Source of the DNA: JADLHS01 sp964594985
GTDB lineage: Bacteria > Verrucomicrobiota > Verrucomicrobiia > Limisphaerales > JADLHS01
Reading direction: 5' to 3'
Assembly (NCBI GenBank): GCA_964594985.1
Contig: CAZQNQ010000005.1
Location: 62,001 to 126,000, forward strand
DNA length: 64,000 bases
Each line of letters starts with the position of its first letter. Positions within the stretch are counted from its first letter, which is position 1. The notes under the pieces were generated by a model. It was given only the letters and a program-made list of their open reading frames with translations. It searched no databases and was not told where the DNA came from. The position numbers were made by a program, and so were the translations under genes. Positions 16,742 to 24,412 of the stretch are shown here, one piece after another.

Positions 16742-17058
16742 ACAAATCCCATCAAGGCGAGGATTACCACGGTTAGCCAGAGTGCCGCACCAACCATCCA
16801 ACAGATTTTTGCTGGCACGAATCGCGCCAGAAGAAATGAACCAAACAACATGGCGATGCCAAAAATTGTCAGTGAAACCCAGATGGCAGTGGCGCTTGCA
16901 TTACTACCAAGTTGCTCCAGAACAGCTAAACAAACTCCACCAAAAATCGGAATCAAAAGGAAAAAAGCCGAGCCGAGACGGTGTTCGCTAGGAGTTGCTT
17001 TTCTAAATCTTTCGCCCCGGGCCAACCGGCCAATCCAAATGAATAACCAAGGAGGCAT
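16738..17058 (-). CDS. Small hydrophobic membrane protein of unknown function
   Basis: 106 residues with three predicted transmembrane helices (SAFFLLIPIFGGVCLAVLEQ, TAIWVSLTIFGIAMLFGSFL, ICWMVGAALWLTVVILALMG) and a basic N-terminal stretch (GRLARGERFRK). No family is recognised. It is 9 bases downstream of scpB and overlaps the thiE start by 4 bases, so it is probably part of one scpA-scpB-orf-thiE transcript. Confidence 0.7.
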   Translation of the reverse strand: MPPWLFIWIGRLARGERFRKATPSEHRLGSAFFLLIPIFGGVCLAVLEQLGSNASATAIWVSLTIFGIAMLFGSFLLARFVPAKICWMVGAALWLTVVILALMGFV

Positions 17059-17067
17059 GTTTGCCCA

Positions 17068-17754
17068 TCAATCTTGTGTTGGCGCGGTTTCGGCAGCCTT
17101 TTCGCTGGCTTCCTCCAGCTTTAATTCTGGCGGCGCTGTCGTCGCCAAACCCGGATCAGACGTCAGCAAGGCTTCTGGCTTCTCGATGGGGAGGCGGCGC
17201 AATTCATCGGCGGCGGGCAAGTCTTCGAGACTCTTGAGGCCGAGATATTCGAGGAACGTCGTGGTGGTGCTGTAAAGCGCCGGGCGACCGATGACTTCCG
17301 CGCGACCACTCTGCTCCACAAGGCCGCGTTCGAGCAAGGTCTGCATCGTGCCGTCCACGCTGACACCGCGAATCTGTTCGATCTCGGCGCGCGTCATCGG
17401 TTGGCGATACGCAATGATGGCCAGCGTTTCCAGCGCGGCTTGGGACAGCCGGGGCGGACGCGCCTTCACGCCGACCAACGCCTTGAGCCACGGCGCGAAC
17501 TCCGGTTGCGTCACGAATTGCCACGAACCCGCCACACACACGAGCCGGTAGCTGCGCGCGGCGGCTTCGTGTTCCTTGACGAGTTCTTCGAGCGCGACGG
17601 TGAGGTCAGCTTCCTTCACCTTCTTCAAACCCTTCACGGTCGCGTCCGCATCTTCTTCAGCGGCGGCTTTGGCGAACACGTCGCGGATTTCAGCGGGGCT
17701 CAACGGCTTTTGCGCCGAGAACAAGATGGATTCGAGGATGAACTTCAGTTCCAT
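17068..17754 (-). CDS. scpB: Segregation and condensation protein B
   Basis: 228 residues. ScpB forms the winged-helix dimer that binds kleisin ScpA in the Smc-ScpAB condensin. Typical features are LKFILESILFSAQKPLSPAE at the start, LSQAALETLAIIAYRQPMTR and EIEQIRGVSVDGTMQTLLER in the second winged helix, then GRPALYSTTTTFLEYLGLKS. The C-terminal tail (~190-228) is low-complexity and acidic. It lies 26 bases downstream of scpA on the same strand. Confidence 0.95.
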   Translation of the reverse strand: MELKFILESILFSAQKPLSPAEIRDVFAKAAAEEDADATVKGLKKVKEADLTVALEELVKEHEAAARSYRLVCVAGSWQFVTQPEFAPWLKALVGVKARPPRLSQAALETLAIIAYRQPMTRAEIEQIRGVSVDGTMQTLLERGLVEQSGRAEVIGRPALYSTTTTFLEYLGLKSLEDLPAADELRRLPIEKPEALLTSDPGLATTAPPELKLEEASEKAAETAPTQD

Positions 17755-17755
17755 G

Positions 17756-17787
17756 CGATTTACGATTTTAGAGTTACGATTTACGAG
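17756..17787. repeat. GATTTACGA-type short repeat between scpA and scpB
   Basis: Reads GATTTACGATTTTAGAGTT then ACGATTTACGAG, two near-identical GATTTACGA units in the scpA-scpB gap, reaching the last codons of scpA. No function is evident. Confidence 0.5.
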
Positions 17788-18602
17788 TTCGCTTCGACTG
17801 AGTTTGCCGTAGGTGTTTCGGGTGTCGCGGGCATTGTTGGGGTTGCCGCTTCCGGCGTGGCACTGATTGAACCAGCAACCTCCCGCTTGCGGATTTCAAT
17901 CTCGCCGAAATCCGACGATTGCGCACAGACGAGTTGCTTGAGGCGGATCAATTCCAGCAACGCGAGGAACGTGCAGACAACTTCGCTCCGGCTCGTGGCG
18001 TCCTCGAACAGTTCCGAGAAGCGCACGCCAGTCTGCGTCGTCATCAATTTGACGATGTGCTCGATCTTGTCGCTGACGGACCATTTGTCCTCGTAAATCT
18101 CGCGCGGATTGTCGCGCTTCTCGAAGCGTTTGAGGACGGAATTGACCGCGTTGAGCAGATCGAAAATGGTGACTTCCGGTTTCGTGAGCGGCTTTTCCTC
18201 CGCGAACACCGGCTTGATCGGCAGACGCGGATAAACGCCTTCCTGATGCGCTTCGAGCTCCTGAAGTTTGGCGGCGGCGTCCTTGAATTTCTTGTATTCG
18301 ACGAGCTGGCGGATGAGTTCCCAGCGCGGGTCTTCACCGTCTTCCTCCTCCTCGACCTGCGCCTGTTGATCCACCGGCAGCAACTCGCGGCTCTTGATGT
18401 ACATGAGCGTCGAAGCCATCACGAGGAATTCGCCGGCGATCTCGAGATCGAACTCGCGCATCATCTCGATGTATTCGATGAACTGGCTGGCGAGCTTGGT
18501 GAGGTTGACGGAATAGATGTCCACCTCCTCCTTCTTGATGAGATAGAGGAGCAAATCCAGCGGGCCTTCAAAGACCTCGAATTTGACTTTGTATTCGGAC
18601 AT
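17781..18602 (-). CDS. scpA: Segregation and condensation protein A (kleisin)
   Basis: 273 residues beginning MSEYKVKFEVFEGPLDLLLY, the conserved ScpA N-terminus, followed by LIKKEEVDIYSVNLTKLASQ and ASTLMYIKSRELLP. The C-terminal winged helix includes FLALLELIRLKQLVCAQSSD and FGEIEI. ScpA bridges the Smc heads and binds ScpB in chromosome condensation. The last ~30 residues are an A/T/P-rich tail (TPEAATPTMPATPETPT) next to a short repeat and may be a recent, non-essential extension. Confidence 0.95.
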   Translation of the reverse strand: MSEYKVKFEVFEGPLDLLLYLIKKEEVDIYSVNLTKLASQFIEYIEMMREFDLEIAGEFLVMASTLMYIKSRELLPVDQQAQVEEEEDGEDPRWELIRQLVEYKKFKDAAAKLQELEAHQEGVYPRLPIKPVFAEEKPLTKPEVTIFDLLNAVNSVLKRFEKRDNPREIYEDKWSVSDKIEHIVKLMTTQTGVRFSELFEDATSRSEVVCTFLALLELIRLKQLVCAQSSDFGEIEIRKREVAGSISATPEAATPTMPATPETPTANSVEANS

Positions 18603-18701
18603 CAGCCCGGCGCATCAGGGAAAGCCGGTGGCCGAATTGTAGATTGTGCCGGCGGGTTGGCAATCATGGAACTGGAGGAGGTTGCCATTGAAACATCAGA
18701 C

Positions 18702-18842
18702 CCTCACGCGAAGGGCGCAAAGGACGCAAAGAAATGGCGGCGGGCAACGGGGGTCTAGACTAATGCTTTGAACTGATTTCCCGACGGCTTCAACCAATGC
18801 CTTTTCCGGCTCCTTCGCGGCCTTTGCGCCCTTGGCGTGAGG
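18702..18842. repeat. Inverted repeat with CCTCACGC...GCAAAG arms
   Basis: Left arm CCCTCACGCGAAGGGCGCAA and right arm CCTTTGCGCCCTTGGCGTGA are complementary with a few mismatches and separated by about 95 bases. It occupies much of the ~380-base gap between the divergent scpA and recA genes; no gene is seen in that gap. Confidence 0.75.
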
Positions 18843-18903
18843 CTGCTTCCGAAACGTTCCACCAAGAAGGCTCCGCGCCGCTAAAAACAATCCGCTGCCG
18901 GCG

Positions 18904-18932
18904 TTGACTCGCCCCGGGTCATTGGCTAACGT
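18904..18932 (+). promoter_or_regulatory. Candidate recA promoter
   Basis: TTGACT and TAACGT separated by 17 bases, about 50 bases before the recA ATG. No clear LexA box was recognised around it. Confidence 0.5.
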
Positions 18933-18981
18933 CGCCACCGGGAAAAGTTGCACCCCCCGGAAAACCATTTTACCACGTCCT

Positions 18982-20085
18982 ATGCCAGCCAAAGCCATCG
19001 AAAAAGCGCCCGTTGAAACCAAGTCCACCGAGGCCACCAAGCTCGCCGCCACCCGCGCGCGCGAACTCGAAGCCGCCATCTCCACCATCACCAAAAGCTA
19101 CGGCGACGGCGCGATCATGCGCCTCGGCGACGCGCGGGCGTTGAAGAAAATTGAAGTCATTCCCACCGGCGCGCTCGCGGTAGATCTCGCGCTCGGCGTC
19201 GGGGGCATCCCGCGCGGTCGCGTCGTGGAAATCTTTGGCCCGGAATCCTCCGGTAAAACCACCTTGATGCTCCACGTCATCGCCAACGCCCAAAAGGCCG
19301 GCGGCTTGGCGGCGTTCATTGATGCGGAACACGCACTCGATCCCGCTTACGCCAAGAAGCTCGGCGTGAACTTGGACGACTTGCTCGTCTCGCAGCCCGA
19401 CTCTGGCGAAGAAGCGTTGACCATCTGCGAAACGCTCGCCCGCTCGAACGCGCTCGATGTCATCGTGATTGATTCCGTCGCCGCGCTCGTGCCAAAAGCC
19501 GAACTCGAAGGCGACATGGGCATGGCCACGATGGGTATGCAGGCGCGCTTGATGTCCCAGGCGTTGCGCAAGCTCACCGCCATTCTCAACAAATCCAAGA
19601 CCACCTGCGTTTTCACGAATCAATTGCGCGAAAAGGTCGGCGTCATGTTTGGCAACCCGGAAACCACCCCGGGCGGCAAGGCGTTGAAATTCTACGCCAG
19701 CGTGCGCATGGACATCCGCCGCAAAGACACGCTCAAGGACGCCGCCGGCGCCGCCATCGGCAATCACGTGAAGGTGAAGATCGTTAAGAACAAGGTCGCG
19801 CCGCCGTTCGTGGAAGCCGAGTTCGACATCATCTACAACCACGGCATTGATAAGGAAGGCAGCATCCTCGACGTCGGCATTGATTGCGGCGCGGTGGACA
19901 AGAAAGGCGCGTGGCTGCAATTCGATGGCGACCTCATCGGCCAGGGCAAGGAAGCCGCGAAGAAGGCGCTGATCGAGAAACCGGAACTGGCCAAGAAGAT
20001 CATCGCCGCCATCATGCTCAAGCGGAATCCCGAGCCGGTTGCTAAAACCGACAAAGCGGAAAAGCCTGAGAAGGCGGAGAAGTAA
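18982..20085 (+). CDS. recA: Recombinase RecA
   Basis: 367 residues from the ATG at 18982 (MPAKAIEKAPVETKS); an upstream TTG overlaps the putative promoter and is rejected. RecA pairs homologous DNA strands and triggers LexA-type self-cleavage. Walker A is GPESSGKTT (86-94), then IDAEHALDPAYAKKLGV, Walker B VIVIDSVAALVPKAELEGD, and loop 2 TNQLREKVGVMFGNPETTPG. The C-terminus is a Lys/Glu/Ala-rich tail (EKPEKAEK). The 3' 173 bases recur as a separate in-frame copy at 24101-24282, after the accessory genes that follow recA. Confidence 0.98.
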   Translation: MPAKAIEKAPVETKSTEATKLAATRARELEAAISTITKSYGDGAIMRLGDARALKKIEVIPTGALAVDLALGVGGIPRGRVVEIFGPESSGKTTLMLHVIANAQKAGGLAAFIDAEHALDPAYAKKLGVNLDDLLVSQPDSGEEALTICETLARSNALDVIVIDSVAALVPKAELEGDMGMATMGMQARLMSQALRKLTAILNKSKTTCVFTNQLREKVGVMFGNPETTPGGKALKFYASVRMDIRRKDTLKDAAGAAIGNHVKVKIVKNKVAPPFVEAEFDIIYNHGIDKEGSILDVGIDCGAVDKKGAWLQFDGDLIGQGKEAAKKALIEKPELAKKIIAAIMLKRNPEPVAKTDKAEKPEKAEK

Positions 20086-20103
20086 TTTCCGACTGCAATT
20101 TCC

Positions 20104-20134
20104 AAGGCCGGCAGCGATGCCGGCCTTTTGCTTT
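20104..20134 (+). terminator. Rho-independent terminator after recA
   Basis: Stem AAGGCCGGC/GCCGGCCTT with a 6-base loop, followed by TTGCTTTT, 18 bases after the recA stop. About 240 bases up to the next gene hold nothing recognisable. Confidence 0.85.
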
Positions 20135-20374
20135 TGGCGTCGAAAGTGAGGACTGACCCGTTGACGAGCCGCAGCCGGAAGATTGGATGGAACTTCTCGA
20201 TACCGTGCAAAGCCTCATGACACCCGCCGCCGCCGCCAGTCCGAGCATAAAGAACTCGTCTTCCGCCTGATTTGGGAGAAGTCTTCGGAAGCTAGAGTTT
20301 GAATAAAAACATCACCTTTAAAGATTATTTGCCAGCAGGTTGAAATTTAATCGGCCTGCCTAAACTTTACTTTG

Positions 20375-21361
20375 TCACTCAGCTTCGAGTGATTTTTTCC
20401 GGTAGAGAATTTTAGACAATTCGGCCAAAGGCTGTTGCATCCCCTCGTTGACACCAATGTTTCCATTCTTCAATTGGTCCAAATAGCCGGACAACTCCGG
20501 GCGCATAACCGCAGCTTGAGATAAAATGCGTTGAGCCATCTCATTGTTGGAATGCCTCTCGGACAAGGTCCATAAAATGACTTTCGCCCTCTGGATCGGG
20601 CCCTTTGAAATCAACCCTAACATCTGCTTTTCCACCGATGCGCTGTTGGTTTCCGAGTTGAGGAGGTAATCGGTCAAAAAGAAATGAGAACCGCTTGCGA
20701 TCTTGTCAATGCCCTCCAGCAGCTTGATGGCTAACACCTGCGATTTCGGTTTGTATTTTGCCAGACTAAACGGCTGAGAATCCAAAACTTTTCGCATGCC
20801 CGGCTCCAGCGGAATGTAATTCACTGATTCATAGATCAGCTTCCAAGCGTCAAAAATTTTCAGCACCAACTGCTCAGCCTGTGCATTTTCGCCAAGGTGC
20901 TTCGTCTCCCACAAAGCGCTGACCCATTCCATCAACAACACTAAACCTCTCGCTCCAAGTTTAGAGGTCACCGCCAAGGAAAACTCAAGCGCTTCCGATT
21001 CTGTGACCTCATACAAAACGAGATTTAGCGCGCCTGGTTCGATCCGCTGCTTTTCTTTCGTAGTCAGCGCAATCTGTTTGATAGCATCAACCGTTTTTTT
21101 ATTCAGCGAGTGCCCCTGCCGCCTCAATTCCCCAATGGTTGCCAACACCTGATACGTAAGCTCTGGTTGATTCAGATAGAGACACAAATCATTGGCATCC
21201 TGAATCTGAAGTTTTCCCAATCTTTCAATGTATTCGGGCCCAAATGGAACAGTATTGGTTTTGAAAAAACTTCGGAGTTCATCTTCTGACAAGGCAGCGT
21301 TAGCACTTGATAAAAAACACCTCACAAACACCATTACTAAAATAAGGACAAGCTGTTTCAT
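20375..21361 (-). CDS. Exported helical protein of unknown function
   Basis: 328 residues from the ATG at 21361; an ATG three codons upstream is possible. It begins with a signal peptide (LVLILVMVFVRCFLSSANAA) and continues as a mostly helical, repeat-like protein (YQVLATIGELRRQG, NEMAQRILSQAAVMRPELSG) with no recognised family. Base composition looks more AT-rich than the surrounding core genes. It is the last of three same-strand exported-protein genes between recA and the extra copy of the recA 3' end, so it is probably transferred cargo. Confidence 0.65.
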   Translation of the reverse strand: MKQLVLILVMVFVRCFLSSANAALSEDELRSFFKTNTVPFGPEYIERLGKLQIQDANDLCLYLNQPELTYQVLATIGELRRQGHSLNKKTVDAIKQIALTTKEKQRIEPGALNLVLYEVTESEALEFSLAVTSKLGARGLVLLMEWVSALWETKHLGENAQAEQLVLKIFDAWKLIYESVNYIPLEPGMRKVLDSQPFSLAKYKPKSQVLAIKLLEGIDKIASGSHFFLTDYLLNSETNSASVEKQMLGLISKGPIQRAKVILWTLSERHSNNEMAQRILSQAAVMRPELSGYLDQLKNGNIGVNEGMQQPLAELSKILYRKKSLEAE

Positions 21362-21387
21362 ACTTCGCATTTTGATATACAACTCTA

Positions 21388-22344
21388 TCATGGGCAATTT
21401 CTGCTCTGCCCTTGAGCAGGCCGCGGTGGCTGAGCAACAGTAACACTCACCGTGCAATCACTGTTTACAGTCCAATGTATACATGCGTATCTGCTATATC
21501 CTGTTGCGTAGGCATTGTAAGTTTCTGGATGGGTGGGTTCAGTAACAGGAACATAACCTTCTTGATTGGATGTACTACTATATGACCCAACTGTTGCGGT
21601 TATGTGATATCCTGTAGAACCCAGCATGGTAGGAGAAAACCCCGCAATGCAAGAACCAGTAATGTCGAGTTGCAAAGTTATGGGTTCCCCGTCACGACAA
21701 CATGTTTTTACAGTAGCGCTAACGACTGTAGTAACATTCGTCGTTTCACCTGCATCAGGATCCACTTCTGGATCCATGAATTGCACCGAACCTGACGCTG
21801 AAATCGTATTTTTGACAGTAAATCCCTTCGCTGCACTCGCTGTTTGTATGTTTGTACTGCACCCATCGGTCCAATAGGTCTTGAATTCAATGTTCCCGGT
21901 CCCGCTGTTGGTCGGAGTGAAAGTCGCAGACAATTCTGTTCCACTCGCAGACCATGCTCCCACGGTAGCGGTCCACATGTTGCTCAAGACATTCACCGCG
22001 ATACCATTGGTGACGTCCCGCTGAGAACAGTCCTCGTAAACGTAATGCGTTACTTCGCTGCCACTCTTCTCGACTTTAGTAACAGATGCCGTAAACGCGG
22101 TACCGAGGCAGGCGTTGGTTGGGTTTACCGTAATGTTGGTGAAGATTACATTCCCACCCGAGCAAGAAACACTCTCGCTATACGTACATTCAGGATCGGA
22201 CTCCGCAAAGGTCCGGCTGGGAGCCAACAACAGCGCAAAAACCATGATGAAGATCCAAAGTGCCACACTCCGTTCCCGCAGTGTATTGCCGGATAAACCC
22301 ACTGTTTTTACCAGACCCTTCTGCTGCCCTTCCTTTATTTTCAT
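21388..22344 (-). CDS. Secreted cysteine-containing beta-rich protein of unknown function
   Basis: 318 residues. The N-terminus has a signal-peptide-like segment (SVALWIFIMVFALLLAPSRT) preceded by about 28 residues. The mature part is rich in T, S, N and V, with Cys pairs (ECTYSESVSCSGG, TVKTCCRDG) and Ig-like segments (ITVNPTNACLGTAFTASVT, ATFTPTNSGTGNIEFKTYWT). No catalytic motif is seen. Composition suggests a surface-exposed binding or structural protein. It seems lower in GC than its neighbours and lies inside the recA-tail-bounded block. Confidence 0.6.
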   Translation of the reverse strand: MKIKEGQQKGLVKTVGLSGNTLRERSVALWIFIMVFALLLAPSRTFAESDPECTYSESVSCSGGNVIFTNITVNPTNACLGTAFTASVTKVEKSGSEVTHYVYEDCSQRDVTNGIAVNVLSNMWTATVGAWSASGTELSATFTPTNSGTGNIEFKTYWTDGCSTNIQTASAAKGFTVKNTISASGSVQFMDPEVDPDAGETTNVTTVVSATVKTCCRDGEPITLQLDITGSCIAGFSPTMLGSTGYHITATVGSYSSTSNQEGYVPVTEPTHPETYNAYATGYSRYACIHWTVNSDCTVSVTVAQPPRPAQGQSRNCP

Positions 22345-22353
22345 AGTTGGATA

Positions 22354-23775
22354 TTATTTTGAAACTGGAGCGGCTTGAGCGGTTATCGAACCGAATTTTT
22401 CCAGAAAAGTGCGTTTGATACTGCCGTAGCAATCCGCGTTGCGCACCTGTTCCACCACCCGCCGGGCGGCAGCATCGTCTCCAGATTGCCGCGCCACCCG
22501 GATGCGCCACCGCGCCGCTGAAATCAGCAGTCCATCATAGCTGGGGGTGCCACGGAAGCCGATTGCCAGCACTTCGTCAAAAGCGCTGGCCGCCTCGGTC
22601 AGTTTTCTTTCGCGGGCCAGTCCGGCGGCAGCATACAGCTTTATCACCAACCACTCCTTTTCCTCCGGCGCGTCGGCCAGCAGTTGTGCGGCCCGTTCAG
22701 AAAGGCTCGCCCAATCGTCTTGCGCGTAAAAAACGCGCAGCATTCGCACTCGCGCTTCCCGCAGTTCGGTCGCTCCGATTCCCGCTTCTTTGTCCTCGAC
22801 CACGCGGGGGAATAAACCCTGCGCCAATTCCAAGTAAGTGACTGCAGCAGCACGCGGAACCGCGGCGGTTTTAGCATCAGGGGTAAGCCGAGCTTTGGAG
22901 ACGAGCCGTTCACCTTCCAGGAGCGCCACGTTCGCCATTTCGAATTCCACCTTTACCCGACTCCGTGATTCCGGAAATTGCGCGAGAAAATTCGACATCC
23001 GGTGCAGGTTCAGGTCGGCATAGTTCGGCTGAATCTTCGGATACAACAGCACGCGCAGCAGACTGAACTTTTCCCGCTCTGCCGCGTTCTGGGCGGTGAT
23101 TTCCGCCAAGGCCGTGGCCTCATCACCGAGGATAACGCGCGCCCGCCACAAGTCGTCCCGCAGATTGCGCTTGGGCAACACCGTGTAATTGGTGACCGGG
23201 AAAGCCGCCGCCAAAGCTAGGAACTGTTCCAGATTCGCCCGGCCTTCTGTCCAACGTTGCTGGAACTTTTCATCTTTCAACTTACCGGCTTCAAAGGTTT
23301 TCTTCAGCCCCCGCTCGAACAGCCCAGCCAGCAAATGTTCCCGCACCGCCGCCGCGTCAGGTGCATCCGCGTGTTGCTCTTGAAAAGTAAGCGCCTTGGG
23401 CAGTAATTCCTCAAACTTGCGATAGAACGAAAGCGCTTCAATGTGCCGGACCGTCAATTCCAGCGCCACCGCCGGAGACACATTAGCGGGCAGCGCGGGC
23501 AATTTCTCCATGGCATTGAGAAAACCCAACCGATCTTGAGTGGTGGCGAGGGCGAGCGCATCATAGTGTTTACCCGCCGCATATTCCGGGTCGTTCGCGG
23601 GAATCGTCGCCAGTAATTCCCGCGCGGCCTCCGGCTGACCAGCTTGAATCAAGGTTTCGGCCAGACTCAATTTGGATTCGGGATGGGCGGGCGCAGCTTG
23701 CTGGGCCAGCACGTAAGCGACCAAACCACCACAGGCCATGATTAGCGCCAGACCGAAAAAGGCATTCCGTTTCAT
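22354..23775 (-). CDS. Membrane-anchored TPR-like protein
   Basis: 473 residues from the ATG at 23775 (MKRNAFFGLALIMACGG). An N-terminal transmembrane or uncleaved signal segment (FGLALIMACGGLVAYVLA) leads into helical repeats of TPR style: LSLAETLIQAGQPEAARELL, AVTYLELAQGLFPRVVED and AAGLARERKLTEAASAFDEV. It is probably a periplasmic scaffold. It is the first gene of the three-gene cargo run downstream of recA; the next starts 9 bases after its stop. Confidence 0.65.
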   Translation of the reverse strand: MKRNAFFGLALIMACGGLVAYVLAQQAAPAHPESKLSLAETLIQAGQPEAARELLATIPANDPEYAAGKHYDALALATTQDRLGFLNAMEKLPALPANVSPAVALELTVRHIEALSFYRKFEELLPKALTFQEQHADAPDAAAVREHLLAGLFERGLKKTFEAGKLKDEKFQQRWTEGRANLEQFLALAAAFPVTNYTVLPKRNLRDDLWRARVILGDEATALAEITAQNAAEREKFSLLRVLLYPKIQPNYADLNLHRMSNFLAQFPESRSRVKVEFEMANVALLEGERLVSKARLTPDAKTAAVPRAAAVTYLELAQGLFPRVVEDKEAGIGATELREARVRMLRVFYAQDDWASLSERAAQLLADAPEEKEWLVIKLYAAAGLARERKLTEAASAFDEVLAIGFRGTPSYDGLLISAARWRIRVARQSGDDAAARRVVEQVRNADCYGSIKRTFLEKFGSITAQAAPVSK

Positions 23776-24007
23776 AGAGACAAGATTTGGTTGAAACAAC
23801 TTCGCCACCGAAACATCAGGGGATGCCCCAGTTTTTGCCTCTCGCCGAGTTTGTCAATGCTTTTTAGAAAATTATTCTCGTGACATCGCCAGTAAAGACT
23901 GAGGGCGGTAAATTTGTTGACTGGTTTCTATCGCCAGTGCGGCGGTTTGAATATGCCCACTTTCCGGTAGCTGGCAGGACAGGCGGTCCTACGAAATCGG
24001 TCAGGCG

Positions 24008-24091
24008 CTCGAGAGTTCCCCGGCGGTGGCCGACGGCAAAATCGGCAGTAATGACGGCAGCGTCTATTGCTTCGGGGTGAAAGCGAACTGA
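24008..24091 (+). pseudogene. Remnant of a PQQ-type beta-propeller gene 3' end
   Basis: In one frame the codons read SSPAVADGKIGSNDGSVYCF then GVKAN and a stop. This is the final blade of a PQQ repeat with two residues missing after GKI (usually GKIYIGS). No open upstream part is found, so only the tail survives. It ends 9 bases before the extra recA tail and is probably debris of an older cargo gene. The preceding ~230 bases contain no gene. Confidence 0.55.
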
Positions 24092-24100
24092 GTCATTCCC

Positions 24101-24282
24101 GGCTGCAATTCGAGGGCGACCTCATCGGCCAAGGCCAAGATGCCGCGAAGAAGGCGCTGATCGAGAAGCCGGAACTGGCGAAGAAGATCATCGCCGCCAT
24201 TCTGGCCAAGAAGAATCCCGAGCCGGTCGCCAAAACCGAGAAGGCCGACAAAGCGGAAAAGCCCGAGAAGGCAGAGAAATAA
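24101..24282 (+). pseudogene. Second copy of the recA 3' end (60 codons), without the rest of the gene
   Basis: Reads LQFEGDLIGQGQDAAKKALI, then EKPELAKKIIAAILAKKNPE and PVAKTEKADKAEKPEKAEK, stop. It aligns along its whole length with recA 19913-20085. The frame and stop are kept. It has one 9-base (3-codon) insertion, and many differences are synonymous or conservative. There is no start codon or upstream RecA domain, so it cannot make RecA. It bounds the cargo block on the side away from recA. Confidence 0.9.
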
Positions 24283-24412
24283 TTTACTTTTTCCCCGGAG
24301 ACAATATTCCCAAATCCTCAATCGTAACTGTGAGCCACGCTTGCATGTTGTGAAATTCAATCCCATCCCCCGGCGCTGGCAAGCCATCATCCGCAGTGCA
24401 AGCGGGCGGCGA

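Noticed and set aside
18904..18981. N-terminal extension of RecA from a TTG at 18904
   Set aside because: The TTG is inside a good promoter (TTGACT-17-TAACGT) and the extra residues are unlike any RecA N-terminus.
23880..24080. 66-codon ORF before the detached recA tail
   Set aside because: It is Arg/Pro-rich without any motif and lies over the recognisable end of a beta-propeller gene in another frame.
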